Source of the DNA: Carallia brachiata | Taxonomy: Eukaryota; Streptophyta; Magnoliopsida; Malpighiales; Rhizophoraceae | Direction: 5' to 3' | Length of the DNA: 64,000 bases | NCBI GenBank assembly: GCA_021464245.1 | Contig: JADCRB010000002.1 | Location: 3,760,573-3,824,572, forward strand | Part shown: piece after piece, positions 11,272-22,855 of the stretch | Position numbering within the stretch: the stretch's first letter is position 1 | Layout: each line of letters opens with the position of its first letter | The notes under the pieces: generated by a model | Databases searched by the model: none | What the model saw: the letters and a program-made list of their open reading frames with translations, nothing else | What the model was told of the DNA's origin: nothing | Program-made: the position numbers and the translations under genes

Positions 11272-12554
11272 GGATGTCTCTGACGTCCATAAGTTCCATT
11301 AAACTTTCTCAATTTTTTTTCTTTCTTTTAAGTTTTCAAATTCAAAATTTGAACTTTAAAATTCAAACCAAATTTGAAACCCTAAGTTCATTCTAATCTA
11401 AAATTTTAAAACATGTTATATTGTTATATTAGCCATATGATGTGACCCACACCACATAAGCCCATCGGTAGCCTGTCTCCTTGATCCGTCCACCTAATTG
11501 GATCCAAATTGAAAACTGCGTCACTACCTTCATTTGTTGACGTGACAACTATAGTTTGAGGTGGCGGGTTATTTGGCACCACGCGGCTCTACATGGTCAA
11601 GTTAACAGCAAGTTGATGAAAAAGTATATTTTTCAATTATAAAATTATTGTGGCTAGTGAATTTTTTGAAAAAAAATGAAGAGTAAAAATTAAAATTTAT
11701 ATTGTTGAAATATATAAAGTGAGGCAAGAATGTTTGGTAATATGCTAATTTTGAGGCTTCAATGGGATGCAAAACTTTATGTTGCTTCATTCAAGGGATT
11801 CAACGCGGAGGCTTAACTCAAAAGGACAAAAAATTAGAAGAATTCAAAAGCGGAGAAGCCCGAGCAAAACAGACAACCAAAATCAATTGCATGTAGAGAG
11901 AGAGAGAGAGAGAGAGAGCTAGTGGAGTCTCAGAGCTCTTTCTAGTCCAGAGTGTATTCTCCTCTCCTCTTCTGTCCCAAGTCCCAATTGAGATGCAGCC
12001 GCTCAAGTTAAAAGCAGTCAGCACGCAACGCAACGCAAAACCCACCTCGCGAATTTCTGAGTTTGGTTTCCCCGCGTTAGCCGGCCCTCCCTTTGGGATG
12101 ACCACTGGTCTTCAGAAGGATCCGAATCGACGTAACTATCAACACCCATTGTTTTTATCTTATTTTTTGGTTTTCACAATCAAATGTTAATTATTATAGC
12201 CTGCCCTTGTACTACAACAATCGGCTTTGCCCGCATAAAACGTAGTAGAATAGAAGGCTCTTTGTTTTATTATAGATTAGTTGTTGTAGATGGAAAAACT
12301 ATCTACTTAAGACGTTTGCTTGTTTCCCTTTCGAAGACTTGGTAAATTGGTTTTAGAGAGCAAGGCAACCCAATCAGAATATATAATAATATTTTGTAGA
12401 AACACTATACTCCAAAGACTGATTGCTTAAGCTTAATGCCCAAATTCATGCACAGTCTCAAGTGTAAGAATTTGTGTGTCACTCACTTCTTCTCATTATT
12501 ATAGACAAAGAATTGACTTTAAACGCACTCTGGATTTAACATTTATCCACTGTT
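11272..12554. other. Intergenic DNA with (AG)n microsatellite
   Basis: It contains an (AG)12 tract at 11895-11918. The block at 11500-11700 (GTTGACGTGAC, TTTGGCACCACG, then GTTAACAGCA) is similar to one at 23370-23540, so it is a dispersed repeat. A 65-codon ORF at 11993-12190 and a 95-codon one on the other strand have no recognisable family, and I do not call them genes. Confidence 0.45.
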
Positions 12555-13470
12555 TTGTTTATGCGTTGCCTGACGATCAGGGCATTAACATTAGGATTAA
12601 TTTTTCCCCCCATTTCTACAGTCGCTTTGGGTAATAATTCATGCAAAGGTATTTGTTTGACCAGCTTGCTGGACAGTGGGAAGATAGTGTGTAGTGATAT
12701 TTATTTTTGTGTTCGTTTTGTTGCTCATGTTTTAAACCTAATTATACAGGAGGTTTTGATGACTGTGTGTTCAAGATAAGCTAGAGTATCAGATATGTTT
12801 GTGGGTCAAAAGGAAGGAAGATATGAAAAGGCAGAATGTGTAAAAGGAGCCAACTAGGAGCATTCGCTTGGATTGTGTTTGCATATACATACTAGATAAA
12901 CTTCAACTAGCAACCCAAAAGCTTAAGCTGTTGTGTAAGGCCTAAGACATGGATCATATAGTAACTCTAACCTCACTTCTTCTTACATTCACTAGTTTGG
13001 AGCTTGTAGATCCCGTCATAAATGTTCTTAGAAGAGAGGATTCACATAAAGTTTGCAAGATTTGTGAGCTATTTATGACAACCAGCTTCTTCTTGCAAAA
13101 TGTTTGTGCAACACCAAACACATACCATCCTTCCATATAAAGTATTGTGTTTATAGAGCAAATGAATGATACTGGAGCACACATTGGTACTATGGAAAAG
13201 GAGATGAAAACTGAGTTAGATAAACACTAGGTTCCTACAATTTGATTTTTCCCTTTTGTTATCATTTTTTTATCTTCACTTCAAGTGGCAGTTTGTGAGA
13301 CATGTTATGTGAAAATCTTTGTGCATAGTAAATCCCTTGAAGTCCATGATGACTTGTATAAGAAACTTTGTGAATATGCAAATTGTGCACCTTAATCGTC
13401 TTCACCTTCTGCTGAATCTGGAAATGATGGTCAAGAAGGTGCTCAGAAAGACTAAAATAAGGATAACAGA
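12555..13470 (+). pseudogene. hAT superfamily transposase relic
   Basis: Pieces in changing frames line up in order with plant hAT transposases of the RICESLEEPER/DAYSLEEPER group. FVAHVLNLIIQEVLMTV (about 12718-12770) matches the catalytic-region block usually read as CAHILNLIVQ. REDSHKVCKICELFMTT (about 13033-13083), CATPNTYHPSI and EQMNDTGAHIGTMEKEMKTE (about 13160-13215) match the middle segment, and VHDDLYKKLCEYANCAP (about 13342-13395) the later part. The dimerisation domain near the C-terminus and the BED finger at the N-terminus are not seen. Multiple stops and frameshifts make it dead. It is not obviously the source of the 640-bp hAT element nearby, and I cannot test that. Confidence 0.65.
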
Positions 13471-14155
13471 TAAGGTTTTTTAGATTACTCTCTTGAACTT
13501 TGTTAAGGTCTATGTCAGCATTAAAGCTGCAAGCTGTTAATGTTCAAGACTAGAATTTGAATGGGATAAGCTGTTCATCAAATGGAACGGTATTTTACAC
13601 ATGGAGTCTGGTTCTCCTTCTGATAGGCTGTTTCCATATTTTGGCTATGCTCTTGAAGATTTTGTGCTTTACGCAAGATGAATTTGTAGATTGATACATT
13701 CGTAGTTCTTCCTTTTTACCTTTTCCTCATTCTTTTTCTTCTTTTTTTTTTTTTTTTTTTTTCTGGGCGCAATTCTTCTTCTTCTTATCCATCTCTCTCT
13801 CCTCTTTCTCAATGTCAAAAGGGAAGATTAATGAGATATTTTTTTGTTTACTTATTTATTTTTCATTATTGCAGAACACTTACATAGCTATAAAGTACAG
13901 TTTAATGATTATGTTGTGCATGTATTTCAGTTTGTCCATCTTTTCCTTGTCTAAGTTGTTATCAAATTAATGGGAATGCATGGTTGCTGAATGGGCATGT
14001 TTCCCACCAAATTGCCATGTGATTTCCTTCAAATTGATGGCATTGTTTCTTCTTCTATTATTGGCTCTGACCTTCATTCGAACTTGTGGTTTCTTATGCT
14101 GAACATACATGCCTGAGAGTTGTGCTTTATCGTCGTGCTTAGTTGACATGTACTT
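13471..14155. other. 3' flank of GA2ox gene
   Basis: No gene recognised. It has a poly-T tract at about 13742-13761 and pyrimidine-rich sequence. It probably includes the 3' untranslated region and polyadenylation region of the minus-strand GA 2-oxidase. Confidence 0.45.
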
Positions 14156-16398
14156 TTAATTTAAAAATCTTGAAAGTCCTATTTTACGGCCGTATTTGTT
14201 CACATCTTCTTGAATTTTGCTCCTGTATTCGCCAAATGTGAATTTTCTATACATAGAAGGCTCTCTGCAGCTTCCTATCAATGTCTCGTATGCAGGGCAA
14301 AGGAAATAGGCAACTGAGTATCTTTCTTTGTTTGTATTAGTCACCACCTTGTGCTCCACACTCTTATAAATGTCATTGCTCCAAGCCTATTCACAAATTA
14401 GGAAACATAAAAAAAAAAAGGTTAGCCATAACACTAGTCTTTAAACATCTCTAATGTTAGTTTGAAAACACTTGTAAATGATGTGTACATAGCCTAAATC
14501 ACCTCAAAGTTGTGATCTAGGGACTTGTATGTTTTTTCATATGAGATATAAACCTTTAGCTGTCTATCATGTTCTTTGCTTGGGAAGGTTAATTTTCCTT
14601 ATGGAATATACCCATAAAACATAGGAACTAAGGGAATAATAGTCTTTTAGGTCATAATTGAAGAATTCCAAGTTATCTTTTAGTCTCATGCCATTTTTGT
14701 AGGTAGTATTACATGAGGAGAAAGACAGACATGGGGGAGAGAGAGGTGATATAGCATTAAATCCAAATAGGAATAAAACTCTGAATAAGAGCTTAAAACT
14801 AACTATGAAAACAGCAAAATAGTAACATGACTAGGGGAACAGTTAGGTAAGAGTATCCCAATTAGGACATCCTGAATCTCCTAGAATAATATTTCTTCCT
14901 GTGATATTTATCCTTATTAGTAACTGCATCAAAAGGATGGCTATGGAAATTGTGGCCTCCTTTTGGTATTAGGATTGATTGGCCTCTTGCAAAACCTTGT
15001 CTATCTAGTCACATAACTATTTTATTAATTTACAAATAGATAAATAGGGAGAGGAGATGACTATGGTGGGAAAGGGACATGAAGGAAGCAGTATAAAGAC
15101 AGTAGGCAATAAATAATTAGATACCCGTGTCATTTGTTAAAGAATTTTCTTGCACTTATGGCTCAAAAAATCTGAGTATAAGAATCTACAAAATATACTA
15201 CCTAGGATGAAATGGTAACACGAGAGCGAGAGAGGGTCAGAAGAACATTAGACATGTCAACATTTTCCTTAGATCTCATAGAGAATGAAGCTCATTTGTC
15301 TACAAGAAAATGTCGGTATTCTTCTTTTTCAGTACCCTATAAATGATTCTACCTGGAAGAGATCACCAATGTTGACAATAAGAGCATCTTGATTAGGCTT
15401 AACAGCTACCCACTTGGAGTCTTTCAAGAGCTGAAGTCCGCCTACTTCATCTGGATGAAGGATTGTAAGAAAATCGCTGTCAGTGTGGGGCACTAGGGCA
15501 AAGATGTCTGCAGATAGTGGGCAGGCTGGATAGTGATTTAACCGAAGGAAGCCAGTGCCTTCATTACAAATGCCATTGAAAGTTTCTTTCGGATGGCCTA
15601 AGTTTTCTGCTAGAACCCCAGCAAGCTGCATCGCTAACTTTGACACTGCCGATGCAAATTCTGTCATCACTTGCCTAAAAAAACATGTTATCATCCAATC
15701 AGTATGTTTACTGAGGTGTACGTATGGAGAGAGTATTTGGCTTACCAGCTTTACAATGTGATTGTATACTAAATTAATTGACAATATACTTACCAACATT
15801 CATTTGTTTTTCATTTTGCTTTTCTGGCTACACAGGTATTTAATTACACCATATAATATTAATTAAGTGATACTGGAAATCACGATTTTTTGGGGGGAAG
15901 TGGAGACTAGACCAATTCATGTGATAGTGGGAAAGAATGTTACCTTAAGGTGGAGAATTCCCCATAGTTTGCATCATCAGAAAGTTTCGAAATACGAATA
16001 TGGAAAGCCTCAGACCAGGAGAATTGCTTTGGACAGGTAGCAGATGGTGTTCCCCATCTGTAGGAATTGCCCAGTAACCCACATGTTGCTTTCCTCTCAA
16101 AGGGTGTTTGAAACAAGTTTATTTGCTCGTTTCTCATCCGCTTAAGTAGCACAGGGCTTATCCCATGGTTCACTATTTGAAAGAATCCCCACTCTGTTGA
16201 CGCCCTGCAAATAGCTGAACTGCAGGTTTGTCGCTTCCTTAGGTCGTGGCTGTTGAGGCCACTGAGGTCTATCAACGGAAGTTGGCCTTCCTCAATAGCT
16301 ACTTCATTCTCAGGATCATTACATTGCGCTAAATTCCAGGGCGAAAGAGCTCCAAAATGGTCTAAAAGAGGAGGACTGGATTCCAGCATATTCATCAT
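14156..16398 (-). CDS. GA2OX8: Gibberellin 2-oxidase, C20/GA2ox8-like
   Basis: Exons 16398-15944, 15674-15353 and 14386-14156 (minus strand) join in phase with GT-AG introns to give 335 aa. It is a 2-oxoglutarate/Fe(II) dioxygenase. The N-terminal DIOX_N part has WGFFQIVNHGIS and YRWGTPSATCPKQFSWSEAF, a motif typical of GA2ox8-type enzymes. The iron ligands are H215, D217 (PHTDSDFLTIL) and H271 (SVEHKVV); the 2-oxoglutarate site is R281-x-S283 (RYSVAYF). The family inactivates gibberellins by 2-beta-hydroxylation in the cytosol; the C20 group acts on precursors such as GA12 and GA53. I start at the first of three clustered Met codons (16398). An in-frame ATG at 16497 would add 33 residues absent from the family. 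A TATATA-like stretch at about 16627-16645 may be the core promoter. Substrate class is inferred from motif similarity. Confidence 0.9.
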
Positions 16399-17324
16399 AG
16401 TAGTTGTCAGTGCAGGATGGGAATGAAAGAAGGATAAAAGACAGCAAATCTTACTTATAGGGGACTGATAGGGAACTAGTACCGTGAGTGAGGGCAAGGT
16501 GAGAACTATATCCTATCCCGGGTGTTCGTTCCTTTCCTCTTTTATGCGGCGGAGTTGGGAAAGCAATGCAAGTGTTCTGCTGGTGGATGAAGTGGTCGAG
16601 CACCATGCCTGCCTGCCGTAAGGACCCGTATATATGTATATGTACTTTATTTGTAGGAGACTGATGGCTTTCCCGAGCGCGAATCTGTATGAGAGTGAGG
16701 GAGACTCATAAGAAACAATAGAGAGACGACAAAGAGCGCAAGGAGAAATGAGCAAGAAGGGAAAGCCTACCAAATGGCGACAATTGGCACGAAGAGAGCA
16801 ACTCACTATGGAAATTAATTTGTTTGCTTATTTGAATTTGAATCACAGACCAAGTCTACCACAGATACACCGCTAACTGACCGAGTCGACCATAGATAAG
16901 ATTTAATTAACACCCAATTCAAAAGAATAACTAGAAAATGGAACAAGAATATGAATCAAGGATTGGGCAACCCGGCCCAACTTCTTTTCTTTTGTTGACT
17001 TCTATTGACGGCATGGAAATTGTTTGGGCACCAATCGCATGACACGACAAGACAATAAACATCGAACCGTTGTTCATATTAAATTTAACGGTTATAAATC
17101 CATTAACAAATGTCTTATGATGATTTTGGTAATAAACTTAAATACCGGCTGAAATCATGTGATTAACAGTGAAATGAATATTTTTTTTGTTTTCGGTCTG
17201 GTGACAGTGAAATTAATAAATGTAAGTAGATATTATAAACGTAATTTTGCATTTAATATTTTTGATAAAAAAAAAAAAAAGAAATGCCTAAATGTAAAAC
17301 GCGCAAACTATTGATTAATTACAT
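16399..17324. promoter_or_regulatory. Upstream region of the GA2ox gene
   Basis: Purine-rich on the plus strand, so CT-rich on the transcript strand, a common look for plant 5' UTRs. A TATATATGTATATG stretch near 16629-16643 could be the TATA element, about 230 bp upstream of the ATG. No gibberellin-response or other cis element is distinct enough to name. Confidence 0.35.
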
Positions 17325-17525
17325 GCATCTGGACTTTCGCCCATGTATCAATATTGTGCGCCGAGTTCTTACAACCATCTAAAATCTTGGGCTCTATATA
17401 TATATAAATATATATACGTATAGCATCTGGACTTTCTCCCATGTATCAAGATTGTGCCGCCGAGATCTTACAACCATCTAAAGGAGGTCTAGGGCTTTAA
17501 TATATATATATATATATATATATAA
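17325..17525. repeat. 98-bp tandem duplication with (AT)n tracts
   Basis: GCATCTGGACTTTCGCCCAT at 17325 is repeated as GCATCTGGACTTTCTCCCAT at 17423, followed in both by CATGTATCA, TTGTGC, CCGAG and TTACAACCATCTAAA. Each copy ends in an AT dinucleotide tract (about 17396-17416 and 17499-17523). The copies differ by only a few bases, so the duplication is fairly recent. Confidence 0.75.
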
Positions 17526-18428
17526 CATGTAATTATTTTCTCAGTTAGTCATGCACCTTTATTATTTGTTCATTTAAGATACTTTTGGATGGTTTTTAGA
17601 ATTTTTGAAAGCATATTCCATTTAGCCAAACAGAAGATTAACGTATTCCAAATTTTGGAAAAAAAAAAAAAGAATCAAATGAACAAAATATAAACGTATA
17701 GCACTTAAATGAGAAAGCAAAAAATAATTTAAAAAGAGTACCTTGGAAAAAATTCATAAATGCTTAGTGTTGCTTTTGGCTTTTCCCACCAACCCAGAAA
17801 AAAAACCAAAAAAAAAGACAGAGAAAGAGAGAGAGAAATAGGTAGGGGCTTTGAAAACATGCTCAATGTGACTAATAGACACGCACATGGTAGCACCATC
17901 GGTCGGTAGCATGAATATTAGCTGCTGTCGTTGCCGAACATATTCAATTGATCTCTGTTTTAAATTTATTGAGATACAGTGTATGATGTTTTATACAGTT
18001 TAATGAAGTTAGTCAATTAGTTACTCTTATTGAGAGTTTTGTCTAATTAAAATTTAAATTTAATTAATAAATTATCTTTTGATCATATCTACAATAAGTT
18101 TTTATTGTCATTTATTTTTATTTTATACAGGTTATTTCTAATGCCTTTGTATTAAATTTATTTACAGAATCCATGTAAATCAATAGAACGATTTTTTTCG
18201 ATGAAAAAATAAAAAGAAAAAAGAAACATTGGGTGGTGACGATGCAGACGTTTTCAAGAAGAATAAAGAATAGCCAAAAGTCATAGGGCTAGTAGCATGA
18301 CGTACTCAGAGTACACATGGAGCAAATTTTTTTTAATATTTTTTTAGCACCACATGGCATAAAATTTAGAAATACCAGGTCATTTAAAAATAATAATAAT
18401 AATAAATGTTGTTGGGAAGTTGATTATT
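17526..18428. other. AT-rich intergenic DNA
   Basis: I see no gene here. There are A-runs near 17662 and 17810, and otherwise low-complexity sequence without defined repeat ends. Confidence 0.4.
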
Positions 18429-18913
18429 TATACTATATTTGGAAGAGAGAAAGTGAGAGGAGGGAGAGGAAAATTAGATAATTAAAATAAATTATTATAT
18501 TTAAAAAATATTTAAAAAATAAAAAAAAAATTTTTAATTCTAGTAATCTTCTCTACTCTACCAAAATTAATCTCTAAAAAATGGGAGAAAAACTATTAGT
18601 TCTTTTACTAAATTTATTAAATGACTCAATTACCTATCATATAATTTAAAAATTATAATTTTACCTAAACAAAATATTTTAATAGAATTTATTATAAAAA
18701 ATAAAATTATTATTCCAACACATTTTATATTCTTTTTTCTCACTTTTTACCATTTTCTAAATAAAAGAATTTATAATATTCTTCCCTCCTATCACTTATT
18801 TCTAAATACAATAGATGATAAAAAAACATTCTTCTCCTTTAATGATTTTTTCCTCTACTTTTTTCTCTCTCACTTTTCTTTCTCTCAAAAATTTTATTCA
18901 AACACAATATTAA
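18429..18913. mobile_element. MITE-like inverted-repeat element
   Basis: The left end runs TACTATATTTGGAAGAGAGA, AAGTGAGAGG; the reverse complement of the right end runs TAATATTGTGTTTGAATAAA, GAGAGAAAGAAAAGTGAGAG. The arms are alike over roughly 60 bp but imperfect. The ~485-bp body is AT-rich and non-coding. I could not fix the target duplication, so the superfamily is open. Confidence 0.5.
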
Positions 18914-19253
18914 AGTAAAACATAGTGCAGAGAATATGATCCTCAAAGTTCAGAGTAGATTGAACGAGCTAGTGACATATATGTATGCATATATATCTTG
19001 GATGGAAATGGCAAGATCTTAGTGGAAGGATTTGATGATAGCTGATAGCATGAAATATATCAGTGCAAGGGCCAAAAAGAAGTGAATTGTGCGAGTTAAC
19101 AGAATTTAAACGGCGAACCAAAACAAACGGTACAAAGTTTTTTCTTTTTTTTTTTTTCTTTTTTCACAAAAAATGAATCAACGTCAAATCCTGCTCTTGA
19201 AAAGAGAGGGTTTGAAGAGAATATTGCTTTTTTTTTTTTGTCTCATCTACGAA

Positions 19254-19875
19254 TTGGTAGTGTAATCACTCAATATAAATCTCATATTAAAAAAAAATGA
19301 GTAAAATAATATATAAATATAGTCAAAAAATTTATAAGTCAAGTTTTAAATTTTTTAGTAAGATGCAGTGTTCAACAGTTTATTAAATATAGTTTGTTTC
19401 TTTCCTCCAATTATCCCTCTAAATTATCAGGCATACGGTTCCGCAAATCTTAATATGATATTAGAGCCAAAATCTTATTGTTCCTCGATTAAATCGTGAA
19501 TTATTAGAATTAAACAGAACCTTATTTATTCACACTTTTAGTCCAAATAAATTAGACTTTTGCGTGAAGGGCATGTTGGAGTGTCTGATAATCACATATT
19601 GGGAAAGGAAGGAATGGGTAAAACGATGTACAAGTGAATTTTTACATTTCAAACCTAAATGGGCTAGACTTTTGTGTGACGGGCCTATTAGAATATCAAG
19701 TATAAGTCTCATATTGAAAAATGAATGAATAAATAGAACAGTATATAAGTGTGACTAAAATATTTATGATTAAGTTTGGTCTTACTCTTCTTTAAATTTT
19801 TAAGAATATTTAACATGATTTATAACACCATTAGACTTTCATCTTACTAGCATAAACTTTAATAAAATATTAGAG
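19254..19875 (+). mobile_element. Degenerate TRIM-like LTR element, possibly nested
   Basis: Related LTR sequences occur at 19260-19440 and 19690-19870 (AATCTCATATTAAAA versus AAGTCTCATATTGAAAAATG). The reading is like the minus-strand TRIM at 30251-30771. GATATTAGAGCC near 19460 resembles the initiator-Met-tRNA primer site TGGTATCAGAGCC. Two similar junctions, GTGAAGGGCATGTTGGAG (about 19565) and GTGACGGGCCTATTAGAA (about 19677), look like polypurine tract plus LTR start, 112 bp apart, which suggests two rounds of insertion or a duplication. No coding capacity. The ends are approximate. Confidence 0.5.
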
Positions 19876-21422
19876 TTTGGTATATCTTCTTACTTTACCT
19901 CTTTCAATTCAATTTTTTTTTTTTTGTCATATGTTAATCAAGTTTAATATGTATCAAAAAACCATGTTAAAGAATATAAAATTTCATATCTTTAAAATAT
20001 AAAAATTTGATATAACATAATATTATTAGATTTTTCCTCTTAACTTTTAGGTTTGCATATAGACAAACAATTCTCAATGTGAAAAATGGAAAATAATGAG
20101 CCTAATATCTTTTTCAAGTAGACTAGTAAAAATTGTGCCCACTTTTTTTTTTTTTTCTTAACAAAATATATAATTTGCAAATAGGTAGAACAGAATGCAT
20201 AAATGGGTTATATGATGTGCATCCAACTCTTTTTGGTAATTTTTTGTACATTTTTATTATTCCTCTTACACGTGATAACTATTTGCATATTGATCATTGC
20301 TATTTTCAACCAAAAAAAAAAAAAAAACGTGGAATCCACGTGGGATCCATTCATCCTGTCTGTCTCTAGCCTCCCAACCCAGCTCTCCATCTGTTAGCCA
20401 CTTCGGCGTAGCTGGAGTAGTGCTCCAACTTTTGTCTTAACTGGGTGAAGGGGGTTTGATTTTTCTCACTACTAAAATTTTTTATATTTGTGGAGATTGT
20501 TTACCTTGTAAGTAAAGCTACTTTTATTTCGTACGGTATTTTAAATTCATGTTTTTTTATTTTTTTAACAACAAATTAATTAATAGTTAACTATTATTTA
20601 TGTAAAAAAGAAAAAAAAAAAAAGCTCGCTATTTATTGCTTTATTATATACAGAACGGTTAGGGAGCCGTACACTGTTTTTTTTTTTCTTTTCCTTTTTA
20701 AAGTTGATTGAGATGACAAGTCTCATGTGGAGACCAGCCCCATACTACTAATTTCAAACTCCGGCCATGACACAAAATATTCCGGAAAAGAAGAGCGACA
20801 AAATATCAGTTGTCAAAGCCATAGTAAAACCCATTTTGGTACCACTTAATTACCTAAACTGACGCTGTCAAATATTACGCAAATTATAACAACTATATCG
20901 AATATATAATTGGATTGCGTACGTCAGTTTGTGACGCACTCTGCAATGTATTTGGTCCTAATTGTGGACAAGTATACCTTATTAGTGTATAGTATATAAT
21001 TCGTTGCATGCATGCGTAATTGGATACATGTATGACTGCAATAAGCAGTAGACTACAAATTCATGTTTGTACGAAAATTCCATTTCCTAGTCGATCGAGA
21101 GGAAACTTGTTCATCATTTCATGACAAAAGAAGCCTTTTATTAGAATTTTTAAGTCTCATATTTTTAGCACAAAAAGACAAAAATCAAATTGTGGTGGAG
21201 ATTGCTCTGTCTCTTTTCTTTTGAAAGTTTGTGCCCCCACAGTTGCCGATGTAATAAATATGTTTTCCTTCTCTATCGTTTAACAAAAAGAGCAAAGTTG
21301 TCGAAACATATAATAATAAAGATAAAATTAATATGTATAAATTTAAATTATTATATCATAAAAATTAATTTTAAATTTTTTAAAAATATATATAAATTAA
21401 TTATGTGTCTTCTATTTATTAT
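19876..21422. other. AT-rich intergenic DNA
   Basis: No gene is recognised. Low-complexity T and A tracts occur near 19913-19924, 20143-20157, 20311-20325 and 20675-20690. The ORFs at 20133-20397 run through these tracts on both strands and are not credible. TTGCATGCATGCGTAATT near 21004 is a short alternating palindrome-rich stretch. Confidence 0.4.
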
Positions 21423-21870
21423 AGATTATGACACTACATAGTGATACCCTATATGTATTTTAAGTGATGTGAGCTACAAAAGATAGTAAAAGAATCTTAT
21501 ATCATAAAAAAATATATTACAGATTATTAATTACAGATTATGATACTACGTAGTGATACCTTATATGTATTTTAAGTGATGTATGTTACAAAAGATAATA
21601 AAAATAATGTACGTCTACACCAATGTGTTTCATAAATATTGCTTTAATCATCGTCGCGAGTTGTTAAAGTGAACTTGGCAAAACACATTGTTATGGCAAA
21701 TATTTTGACAATTTTAATTTTGTTACTATAACATAGTCTATTGTCACATAAATGTTTCTTCAATCACTGCCGCTGGTTATTAAAATGGAACTAAAAAAAA
21801 AAAAAAACTGGTTGTTATGATGAGTATTTGACATTGTTAAATCTGTTACTACAGCATAATTTATTCTAAC
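21423..21870. repeat. Two adjacent short tandem duplications
   Basis: AGATTATGACACTACATAGT at 21423 recurs at 21535 as AGATTATGATACTACGTAGT, each followed by GATACC, TATATGTATTTTAAGTGATG and a CTACAAAAGATA-like end (period 112). Directly after, CATAAATATTGCTTTAATCA at 21632 recurs as CATAAATGTTTCTTCAATCA at 21747 (period 115), with matching GTTATTAAAATGGAACT and TTGTTACTA segments. The two units are different sequences with nearly equal period. No coding signal. Confidence 0.7.
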
Positions 21871-22154
21871 ACATATAATTATTCTCATTATAGGCATATG
21901 TAATATCATTGCAAACTATATTCTACGTTGATTGTGATTTTAATGTAACATTTACAAATGTCATAATTATGCAACTAATTAAGTGTTGCTTTACCAATTT
22001 TTGATATTTGTTGTTTTGCTAAAAAATTGCCAATATTTTTAATCAAATAGATACTAATAGTTACTCTAAGTAACAAATACATCAAAATACATATAACAAT
22101 AAATTGATCAAATATAGGGGGTGTAACTTATTTTAATATTTAGCTTTACTTTTT

Positions 22155-22855
22155 CGAGGTGCATTTGTTTTTTTATTTAAAAAGGTAAGAGTATAGGTGT
22201 TTAATAAAATATTTTTGGTGGTCGCTACTTACTGATAGGTAGTCCAATCAACTGTTATTTCAAAAAATAAATTAGGCTTACTTTTAGATCAATCAGTTGC
22301 TGATAAAAAATTTTTAGATCAAAATATCCTTTTTTTTTTTAACTTCTTTAATAAATTATGATATTTTTTTTATATATAGAAATAATGCTAGTAGTTATTA
22401 ATAGAAACAAAATAATATATTAGTTCTACGTGAAATTTCAATAAAAATATTTTTTCAAAGTTCTTTATGGACAATTGAGGAAATTATTGATTTTGTTGTC
22501 GAAAATTTATTGATCGTTTTTTTTTTTTGAACTCGTTCTAAATATTTTTTTGGGAACTATAGTATATTATGCTGTCAAAACCAATTAGTGTATAGACAAT
22601 CAGAATGAAAAGAAGTTTCTTTACAAGAATGGTGCAAATGAGAAGAAAAAAAAAAGTGTAATGCATAAAATTATCATTTTACAATTTGAATAATAAACAA
22701 CAAACATCAATCTAAATAAATATTATAATTTTATTTTCACAATCAATAATAGCAATTAATAACAATAATCAGTAATCAGTAATAACAATGAATAACTAGT
22801 AAATAACAACAATAATAAACAATAGATAAATCAAATAGGTTTTAAAGTTCGTTCC
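22155..22855. mobile_element. Probable degenerate relative of the Tourist-like MITE at 50.5 kb
   Basis: It starts near GAGGTGCATTTG and ends in AACAATAATCAGTAATCAGT, AATAACAATGAATAACT, the same run of AACAATA/CAGTAATC words that fills the 3' part of the better-preserved element at 50481-51358. It also shares GTAGTCCAATCAACTGTTAT and ATCAATCAGTTGCTGAT-type sequence. The ends are too worn to give a target duplication. Confidence 0.4.

Noticed and set aside
16399..16497. Upstream in-frame ATG for the GA 2-oxidase
   Set aside because: It would add 33 hydrophobic residues not seen in the family; the Met cluster at 16387-16398 fits better.
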